A DNA stretch of 7,184 nt from a bacterium (GTDB lineage: Bacteria > UBA9089 > UBA9088), in assembly GCA_003498085.1 (NCBI GenBank), contig DNCM01000163.1:1-7184 (forward strand), written 5' to 3'. A program made the translations under genes and the position numbers. Under the pieces are notes generated by a model. It worked only from the letters and a program-made list of their open reading frames with translations. It was not told the origin of the DNA and made no database searches. Shown piece by piece: positions 1-5,419 of the stretch; the first letter of the stretch is position 1, and every line of letters begins with the position of its first letter.

Positions 1-58
1 TATCGTGATAATCCCTGTCAAACAGGGAAATTGCTCCTTTTTTGTTTACCCTTACCAC
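1..58 (-). CDS. Possible start of next operon gene, unidentified, truncated by window edge
   Basis: Directly after the flhG TGA (61-59), a GTG at 58-56 opens a frame that stays open to the window edge. It reads as 19 codons beginning VVRVNKKGAISLFDRDYHD (first V would be fMet). It is the only minus-strand frame here that is open from the flhG stop; the other two hit stops within the segment. A purine-rich GAAGGG inside the end of flhG could act as a Shine-Dalgarno, but its spacing of 3-4 nt is short. In other bacteria flhG is often followed by further motility genes such as fliA or PilZ-type genes. The 19 residues do not let me assign a family. The segment also contains a 7-bp inverted repeat (12-18 with 22-28). 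The call rests on operon logic plus a short open frame, so it is tentative. Confidence 0.35.
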   Translation of the reverse strand, partial: MVRVNKKGAISLFDRDYHD

Positions 59-946
59 TCACCCTTCATCCCTTGCAAATTCCATGTATTCCCTTTCTGT
101 CCTAAATAACCTTTTCAGAAATCCTCCTATCCCTTCATTATTATCAGATGTAGGAATATCTGCTAATACATTCCTTAGGTTATATATGCACTGGGATGCC
201 TTTGACTTTGGATGACTAAGGAAAAATGGAGTTTGTTGATGAACAGAATCACATACAACATGGTCATCTAAAATAACACCGAGTTTTCCAACCCTCATTC
301 CCAAAAATTGCCCTGCAATCTCAATTATTCTATTTGCAACTCGTTCTCCTTCTTCTGCATTCTTTACTTTATTTACAATAAGCCTTATGTCTAGATCTTT
401 TGTCTTAAACGAGACGGCCTTTATAATTCCATAAGCATCTGCAATGGCTGTTGGTTCTGGTGTTGTTATAAGGAGAACTTTGTCAGACGATAAGATAAAT
501 GACATGACTTTTCCAGAAAGACCCGCTGATGTATCGATAAATATCATATCACAAATGGAATTAAGGGAGGAAAGTCCTTCAATAAACTCTATTCTTTTCT
601 TTGGAGAAAGATTTGCAAGCGTAGATATCCCAATTGCACCTGTAATTAGTTTGATACCACAAGGACCTTCTGCAATTATATCCTTTATCTCCTTTTCTCC
701 CTTAATAAAGTGAAATAGATTATATCTTGGTGGAGGGACAACACCAGCGATAATATTAACATTGGAAAGTCCGAGATCTGCATCAACAATAAGAACCTTC
801 CTTCCGGATATTGCAAATGCTATACCAAGATTAACAGAGATACTAGTCTTTCCAACACCACCTTTTCCAGATGTTACTGCTATTATCTCAACAGAATTTT
901 TCTTCTTCTCCTTTGCCAGTTCCCTCAATCTTTCTGCCTGATCCAT
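59..946 (-). CDS. flhG: FlhG (YlxH/FleN), MinD-like ATPase controlling flagellar number
   Basis: A 295-residue ParA/MinD-family ATPase. FlhG proteins bind the membrane as ATP dimers, stimulate the FlhF GTPase and limit flagellar number and placement. Visible signatures, in ATG numbering, are: an N-terminal DQAERLR at 2-8, the DQAxxLR activator motif of FlhG that contacts FlhF; the deviant Walker A KGGVGKT at 28-34; the switch I-like DADLGLSN at 55-62; and the switch II DTSAG at 138-142. Near the C-terminus GGFLKRLFR (274-282) forms an amphipathic, positively charged stretch, as expected for a MinD-type membrane-targeting helix. The ATG at 946 is chosen over an in-frame TTG at 958 for three reasons: GGAG lies 6 nt upstream of the ATG, the TTG overlaps that Shine-Dalgarno, and the ATG puts DQAERLR at the extreme N-terminus as in the family. 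It starts 1 nt after the flhF stop, so coupling is likely. Confidence 0.95.
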   Translation of the reverse strand: MDQAERLRELAKEKKKNSVEIIAVTSGKGGVGKTSISVNLGIAFAISGRKVLIVDADLGLSNVNIIAGVVPPPRYNLFHFIKGEKEIKDIIAEGPCGIKLITGAIGISTLANLSPKKRIEFIEGLSSLNSICDMIFIDTSAGLSGKVMSFILSSDKVLLITTPEPTAIADAYGIIKAVSFKTKDLDIRLIVNKVKNAEEGERVANRIIEIAGQFLGMRVGKLGVILDDHVVCDSVHQQTPFFLSHPKSKASQCIYNLRNVLADIPTSDNNEGIGGFLKRLFRTEREYMEFARDEG

Positions 947-947
947 C

Positions 948-2204
948 TTATACTCCAAAAATCATCCTTGCAAGCTTTGTTGGCTCCGCAATCTCTATAT
1001 CTTCTGGAACGTTTTGCCCTGTTGTAATGTATGTAATCGGCTGTTCTATCCTACAATTTAAAGAAAGTATTGGGCCAAAACATACAGCTTCGTCAATCTT
1101 TGTGAAGATTATTTTATGGAATGAAACTCTCTGAAAATTCTCAACGATATCCAAAAGTTCCTTATATTTTGTTGTTGCAGAAAGTAGGAGATAGTTTTCT
1201 ATCCTAAGCCCTGTCTGGTCAATGAATGCCTTAAGTTCTGCCATCTGGATGGAATTCCTTTGACTTCTTCCAGCTGTATCGATCAGTATGATATCAGCAT
1301 TAAAATGCATCTCGATTGCCTTTTTAAATTCACCAGGGAAATATGCAACTTCAAGCGGAACACCAATGATGTCAGTATATGTCTTAAGCTGTTCTGCAGC
1401 CGCAATTCTATATGTATCAACAGTAACGACAGAAACATCCTTCCTTTTCTCAAATGCAAAGTCTGCAGCTATTTTAGCTAGAGTTGTTGTCTTTCCAACG
1501 CCTGTTGGTCCAATTAAAGCAATAATCTTTGGTCCTTTATCATCAAGCTCAACGGGGCCATCTACCTTAAGGAGAGAAGCTATGTGTTTTGTCACCATTC
1601 CTTCAATAAATACTCCATCCTCCAAGATGTTTGGTGGTGCCTCCAAAACTACTCTTTTTATTATCTCCTCTGCAAGCTCTTTATCGACATCGTTGTTTAT
1701 CAATCTCTGATATGCCTCCTGAGACTTTCCTGGAAACATTTTTATATTATTTCCTGCCATTGCTAAGCTTGTCATCTTTCCTTTTATTTCTGCAAGTTCT
1801 TTTTGGATCATCGTTATTATTTGGGAATCAACTGTTGGTTGAGGGATATATTGTTGGTATTGTGGAGCATATTCGAATGCTTGTTGTACCTGCGGTTGAG
1901 AATAAGACTGTTGAATCTGTGGCTGCGGTTGGGCCTGCAACTGTAATTGTGGCTGAATTTGTGGCTGCACTACTTCCTTTGAGATTTCTTGAACCAGTTC
2001 CTCCTTTTGTGGTTTTGGTTTTGGCTTTGAGGTAACAGGTAATGCGGCTGTCACCTCAACCATTTTTTTTCCAAATAGCCCAAATACTCCCCCTTTTCTT
2101 ATGTCTCTGTGGCTCACAAGGAGTGCATCTTTACCAAGGTCAACAGCAATTTTAAACATTGCCTTCTCCAGGCTCTCTGCCACATAAGTCTTATATTTCA
2201 TCAT
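948..2204 (-). CDS. flhF: FlhF, SRP-type GTPase for flagellar placement
   Basis: A 418-residue SRP-family GTPase that, in characterised species, recruits early flagellar components to the assembly site and is regulated by FlhG. The domains in order are: an N-terminal B domain (about 1-56, with a basic KGGVFGLFGKK at 37-47), a low-complexity Pro/Gln linker (about 57-125), an N domain (about 126-215), and the G domain. G-domain motifs are: G1 GPTGVGKTTT (232-241), the SRP-GTPase DTYRIAAAEQLKTY (263-276), G3 DTAGR (309-313), the family-typical LSATTKY (341-347), G4 TKID (368-371) and a closing ITTGQNVPEDI (393-403). All catalytic motifs look intact. The start is either of two adjacent ATGs (2204 or 2201), both reachable from GGTGAG. 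The gene begins 1 nt after the flhA stop and ends 1 nt before flhG. The linker is unusually regular, with Gln at every second residue from 80 to 98. Confidence 0.96.
   Translation of the reverse strand: MMKYKTYVAESLEKAMFKIAVDLGKDALLVSHRDIRKGGVFGLFGKKMVEVTAALPVTSKPKPKPQKEELVQEISKEVVQPQIQPQLQLQAQPQPQIQQSYSQPQVQQAFEYAPQYQQYIPQPTVDSQIITMIQKELAEIKGKMTSLAMAGNNIKMFPGKSQEAYQRLINNDVDKELAEEIIKRVVLEAPPNILEDGVFIEGMVTKHIASLLKVDGPVELDDKGPKIIALIGPTGVGKTTTLAKIAADFAFEKRKDVSVVTVDTYRIAAAEQLKTYTDIIGVPLEVAYFPGEFKKAIEMHFNADIILIDTAGRSQRNSIQMAELKAFIDQTGLRIENYLLLSATTKYKELLDIVENFQRVSFHKIIFTKIDEAVCFGPILSLNCRIEQPITYITTGQNVPEDIEIAEPTKLARMIFGV
953..956 (-). promoter_or_regulatory. Shine-Dalgarno of flhG
   Basis: GGAG on the minus strand (CTCC on plus), 6 nt before the ATG at 946 and lying within the last codons of flhF. 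Its ideal spacing decides the flhG start in favour of the ATG, because the alternative TTG start (958-956) overlaps this element. Confidence 0.75.
1911..1967 (-). repeat. Imperfect dipeptide (Gln-X) coding repeat in flhF linker
   Basis: The codons for FlhF residues 80-98 place Gln (CAA/CAG) at every even position, alternating with P, I, L or A. On the plus strand the octamer TGTGGCTG recurs at 1918-1925, 1948-1955 and 1960-1967. The offsets of 30 and 12 nt are multiples of the 6-nt dipeptide unit, as expected if the tract grew or shrank by hexanucleotide units. Over residues 80-122 I count 19 Gln in 43. It is an in-frame low-complexity linker, not a mobile repeat. Confidence 0.7.
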
Positions 2205-2205
2205 T

Positions 2206-4230
2206 TTAGCTCACCGTTCCAATAGATGTAACTCTTGTACCTATTGCAATCTCATCGTATGATAAAATCGGTATGAGTGGAATGTATGGCATAATAACCT
2301 CCCTTATTTTCTTCCTTGTATTTGCTGATGTGAGGATAACAGGTTGATGCGTAGGTTTTTGGCTTCCAATAATTGTCCTAATAGAGTTTAAAATCCCATT
2401 TATCTCAGCAGGACTTAAGGCCTCTGATGTTATTCTTTCCTCAAGCTTCGGATCAATCGTTATTACCAAAAGCCTTCCATCTGGTGTTTGATACTGGTTT
2501 GTTATCTGTCGTGATAGCGCCTGACGTACTTTCTCGGTTAGGAATTCTATATCCTTTGTTTTTCCTACCCAGTCGGCAAGTGTCTCAAGGATCGTTACCA
2601 TGTTTCTGACAGATACCCTCTCCCTTAAGAGATTATGCAAGACCTTTTGAAGCTCGCCTATCGTTAAAGGTTCTGGAATGAGCTCGTCAACCAATGTTGG
2701 ATATTTTTCTTTGATATTGTTGACCAATGTTTGAGTCTCCTGCCTTCCAAGAAGCTCTGTTGCATTGTTTTTTATTACTTCGGTTAGATGTGTTGCCATT
2801 ACTGATGGGGCATCAACAACAGTATAACCTGCTTCCTCAGCCAAATGCTTATTCTCCTCTTTTACCCATATTGCAGGAAGTCCAAATGTTGGATCAGTGG
2901 TTGCTTCTCCCGGAACCTCTTCTTCTCCACCCATAGCAAGAAAGCATTCTGGTCTTAAGATACCCCCTCCAACCTCAACGCCCCTTATTTTTATCACATA
3001 TGTATCCTTTGATAATTGGATGTTATCCCTAATTCTTATTGGTGGAACAACTATTCCCATTTCAAGGGCAGCTTGCCTTCTTATCATGGTAATCCTATCT
3101 AAAAAATCCCCACCCTGTTCTGGATCAACAAAAGGTATAAGCCCATAGCCGATCTCAAGCTCCATTGGGTCAACAAGAAGGAGGGTTGTAACGCTCTCTG
3201 GTTTTTTTACTTTTTCAATCTCCTCCTTTCTCTTTATTATTTCTTCTTCCACTGCCCTCTTTTTTTCTTTCTGTGTCATTATATAACCTAAGCTACCTAC
3301 AAGGCAAGCAAAAATAATAAGGGGTAATTTTGGAAGTGGAGTAAGTGAAAGAATAAAAAGTCCTCCAGCAGTAACCCACAAAACTGTTGGTTTGGAAGTA
3401 AGTTGTCTTATCATATCACTGCCTAATGTAAGGTCTGTTGCACTCCTTGAAACAAGAATGCCTGTTGCAACAGATATTAAAAATGCAGGGATTTGGGCAG
3501 ATAGACCGCATCCAATTGTGTAGGTAGTATATGCCCGGACAGCTTCTTCCAATGGCTCATGTCTTATAAGAACACCAATGATTAATCCACCAACGATGTT
3601 TATTATTATTATGACGATTGCAGCTATAACATCGCCTTGGACGAATTTTGCGGCACCATCCATTGATCCATAGAAATCAGCCTCTTTTCTAATCTCAAAC
3701 CTCCTTCTTATTGCCTCCTGTTCTGTGATATACCCTGCATTTAAGTCTGCATCAATCGCCATCTGCTTTCCTGGCATAGAATCTAAGGTAAATCTTGCAG
3801 CAACCTCAGATACCCTCGTTGTTCCCCTGACAATTACGATAAGCTGAATTATTGTAAGAATAGCGAATATAATTATGCCAACAATATAGTTTCCACCAAC
3901 AACGAATGAGCCAAATGTTGTTACAATTCCTATTTCTCCACCTCTACCAAGAAGAATCATACGGGATGTTGAAACCTCCAAAGCAAGTCTATAGACTGTT
4001 GCCATAAGAAGTAAGGATGGAAAAACAGAGAAATCGATTGCCTTTTGAACATAGATTACAGTCAAGATAATCATCATAGAAAGCATGATGTTTCCTGCAA
4101 TGAGGATGTCTATAAGTAGAGGTGGAAGTGGAACTACCATCATGGCAATAACGCAAAGGATAAATACTGCAACAAGAATATCGGTTTTTTGCATCCAACT
4201 TACTTGAGGGATAGTGGCGGCTTCTTCCAT
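2206..4230 (-). CDS. flhA: FlhA, flagellar type III export gate protein
   Basis: A 674-residue FHIPEP-family protein of usual length. FlhA forms the nonameric inner-membrane export gate that couples the proton motive force to secretion of flagellar subunits and docks chaperone-substrate complexes. The N-terminal part (about 17-318) has about eight hydrophobic segments, for example 17-36, 40-62, 107-134, 202-222, 243-260 and 283-317. The cytoplasmic loop carries the FHIPEP signature (139-162, RVSEVAARFTLD then SMPGKQMAIDAD), followed by ADFYGSMDGAAKFVQGD (184-200), which contains the conserved charged residues implicated in proton-coupled export. A Lys/Glu-rich linker (320-345) leads to the soluble C-terminal domain, with family motifs such as VRNMVTILETLADW (541-554). 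The early motif RLALEVSTSR (81-90) differs from the common RLALNVSSTR. It starts 4 nt after the flhB stop. There is no strong Shine-Dalgarno near the ATG, so translation may depend on coupling to flhB. The frame can be extended upstream by only three codons. Confidence 0.97.
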   Translation of the reverse strand: MEEAATIPQVSWMQKTDILVAVFILCVIAMMVVPLPPLLIDILIAGNIMLSMMIILTVIYVQKAIDFSVFPSLLLMATVYRLALEVSTSRMILLGRGGEIGIVTTFGSFVVGGNYIVGIIIFAILTIIQLIVIVRGTTRVSEVAARFTLDSMPGKQMAIDADLNAGYITEQEAIRRRFEIRKEADFYGSMDGAAKFVQGDVIAAIVIIIINIVGGLIIGVLIRHEPLEEAVRAYTTYTIGCGLSAQIPAFLISVATGILVSRSATDLTLGSDMIRQLTSKPTVLWVTAGGLFILSLTPLPKLPLIIFACLVGSLGYIMTQKEKKRAVEEEIIKRKEEIEKVKKPESVTTLLLVDPMELEIGYGLIPFVDPEQGGDFLDRITMIRRQAALEMGIVVPPIRIRDNIQLSKDTYVIKIRGVEVGGGILRPECFLAMGGEEEVPGEATTDPTFGLPAIWVKEENKHLAEEAGYTVVDAPSVMATHLTEVIKNNATELLGRQETQTLVNNIKEKYPTLVDELIPEPLTIGELQKVLHNLLRERVSVRNMVTILETLADWVGKTKDIEFLTEKVRQALSRQITNQYQTPDGRLLVITIDPKLEERITSEALSPAEINGILNSIRTIIGSQKPTHQPVILTSANTRKKIREVIMPYIPLIPILSYDEIAIGTRVTSIGTVS
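2210..2215 (-). promoter_or_regulatory. Shine-Dalgarno of flhF
   Basis: GGTGAG on the minus strand, 5 nt before the ATG at 2204 and 8 nt before the ATG at 2201. It matches part of the extended anti-Shine-Dalgarno complement (GGUGA) and lies within the last codons of flhA, which supports coupled translation. Confidence 0.6.
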
Positions 4231-4234
4231 AGTA

Positions 4235-5335
4235 TTACGCTACTCTTCTCTTTAGCCTCATAACAAATGCTAAAACCTCGGCAACTGCCTGATAAAACTC
4301 TGGTCTGATCTCCTCGCCTATATCTACAGCCTTATATAGGGCTTCAGCTAGTGGCTTGTTCTCAACGATAGGGACAGCATTTTCCCTTGCAATTGCTATT
4401 ATTTTTTCTGCAATAAAACTTTCACCTTTTGCAACAACCGCAGGTGCTGACATATAGCTTGAGTCATACTTTATAGCAACAGCAATATGAACTGGGTTTG
4501 TAATGACAACATCTGCCTTTGCAACTTCTGCCATCATCCTACGGGCTGCCATCTGCCTCTGTCTTTCCCTTATTCTCGCTCTAATTAAGGGATCGCCTTC
4601 CATCTGTTTCCATTCGTCCTTTAACTCATATCTTGTCATCTTTAAAGATTGAGTATACTCAAACCTTTGGTATAGATAGTCAAGAAGTGCCATAATCGCA
4701 AGGAATATTGCTGTTTTTATCATGATCTCATAGGCAAGTTTTGTCATTAAGAAAAAACCTGCATTTATTTCGCCTGTCATAGTAAAAACGATGTCATTGT
4801 AATGACCTATAATTGTTGAGTAGGCAAAATAGGAAATAACAATTATTTTGAATATCGTCTTCGAATACTCTATAATGGACCTAGTTGATGGAATGAGTCT
4901 CTGCCAAAGGCGGGAAAAATTAAAGGTTAGTTTTGAAAGATCAAATGACAGTGCCTGATATGAAAAGTAAAGTCCAACCTGGGCAATTTCAGAGAGTAAT
5001 GAAACAAGGAGTGCACAAAGCATGATAGGACCAACGATCTTTATGTAATCAATACCAGTCGAAAGTATAATAAGTAAAAGCTTATCAGATGTAAGCTCAA
5101 TCCTTGAGTTTATTTCACTAATCGATGTATAAATGAACTTAAAAACTAAAGAAAATGTCCAGAATCCAATGAGTGATAAAAGAAAAGATGTTGTCAATGT
5201 AACAAGGACGGGGGAAAGCTCTATTGTCCTTGCGACAAATCCCCTTCTTCTTGCCCTCTCAAGTTTTCTCTGAGTCGGTTGTTCTGTCCTCCCCTCTTCT
5301 TCTGGAGTCGCGAAAAGTTGAAGATCAAAATCCAT
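4235..5335 (-). CDS. flhB: FlhB, flagellar export gate and substrate-specificity switch
   Basis: A 366-residue FlhB/SctU-family protein. FlhB sits in the export gate and, after autocleavage in its cytoplasmic domain, switches export from rod/hook to filament substrates. The N-terminus MDFDLQLFA with the following EGRTEQPTQRKLERARRRG (14-32) is typical. Four hydrophobic segments follow (about 41-69, 86-119, 160-178 and 200-222), then a basic linker (about 249-270) and the autocleavage domain. The cleavage motif is NPVH (280-283) where the family consensus is NPTH; Asn, Pro and His are kept. The start is the ATG at 5335. A TTG at 5386 would add 17 non-conserved residues, has no Shine-Dalgarno and lies upstream of the -35 box of the likely promoter. 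It is first in the operon, 4 nt before flhA. No Shine-Dalgarno precedes the ATG, and the promoter position predicts a leaderless mRNA. Confidence 0.96.
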   Translation of the reverse strand: MDFDLQLFATPEEEGRTEQPTQRKLERARRRGFVARTIELSPVLVTLTTSFLLSLIGFWTFSLVFKFIYTSISEINSRIELTSDKLLLIILSTGIDYIKIVGPIMLCALLVSLLSEIAQVGLYFSYQALSFDLSKLTFNFSRLWQRLIPSTRSIIEYSKTIFKIIVISYFAYSTIIGHYNDIVFTMTGEINAGFFLMTKLAYEIMIKTAIFLAIMALLDYLYQRFEYTQSLKMTRYELKDEWKQMEGDPLIRARIRERQRQMAARRMMAEVAKADVVITNPVHIAVAIKYDSSYMSAPAVVAKGESFIAEKIIAIARENAVPIVENKPLAEALYKAVDIGEEIRPEFYQAVAEVLAFVMRLKRRVA

Positions 5336-5342
5336 AGCATTT

Positions 5343-5370
5343 ATTCTATCATAGAAAATAAATTTGTCAA
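5343..5370 (-). promoter_or_regulatory. Sigma-70-like promoter of the flhB-flhA-flhF-flhG operon
   Basis: On the minus strand, TTGACA (5370-5365; 6/6 match) is followed by a 16-nt spacer and TAGAAT (5348-5343; 5/6 match to TATAAT). The usual start point falls near 5336, about 1 nt before the flhB ATG at 5335, leaving no room for a ribosome binding site. No sigma-28 or sigma-54 type box is apparent in the spacer. The match is good but unproven. The surrounding DNA is very AT-rich, which raises the chance of a spurious -10, though the perfect -35 is less easily explained that way. Confidence 0.6.
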
Positions 5371-5378
5371 ATATTTTT

Positions 5379-5388
5379 AATTGCAATT
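5379..5388. repeat. 10-bp palindrome between the divergent genes
   Basis: AATTGCAATT is a perfect palindrome lying between the flhB -35 box and the topA start. A second small inverted repeat, TTTG-T-CAAA (5363-5371), overlaps the flhB -35 box. Either could be an operator, but in DNA of about 17% GC short palindromes arise easily. Confidence 0.3.
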
Positions 5389-5414
5389 TATTTTTTTAAA
5401 ACTTACACTATAAA
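5381..5414 (+). promoter_or_regulatory. Candidate topA promoter
   Basis: Two overlapping readings are possible. The first is TTGCAA (5381-5386), a 17-nt spacer and TACACT (5404-5409), each box 4/6 to consensus. The second is TATAAA (5409-5414), 5/6 to consensus, as -10 with no good -35. Both would place the transcript start within a few nucleotides of the topA ATG at 5420. The match is weak, and the boxes were selected because they precede the gene. Confidence 0.35.
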
Positions 5415-5419
5415 CCAAA

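Noticed and set aside
12..28. Inverted repeat with 7-bp arms and a 3-nt loop (CCCTGT...ACAGGG) as a terminator after flhG
   Set aside because: On the minus strand it is not followed by a T-run (the next bases are TTATCACG). On the plus strand the T-run comes about 10 nt after the stem, and no plus-strand gene enters from the left. It may lie inside the next coding region.
444..1134. Plus-strand open frames opposite flhG and the end of flhF
   Set aside because: They are antisense to conserved ATPase and GTPase motifs and show no Shine-Dalgarno, homology or operon context.
1288..2035. Plus-strand open frames of 60-140 codons opposite flhF
   Set aside because: They are mirror frames of a well-conserved gene, lack plausible start signals and recognisable domains, and their composition reflects the complement of flhF codons, including the glutamine tract.
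5336..5419. A sigma-28 (flagellar) or sigma-54 promoter upstream of flhB
   Set aside because: No TAAA-N15-GCCGATAA-like or GG-N10-GC type element is visible; the best match is the sigma-70-like TTGACA/TAGAAT pair.
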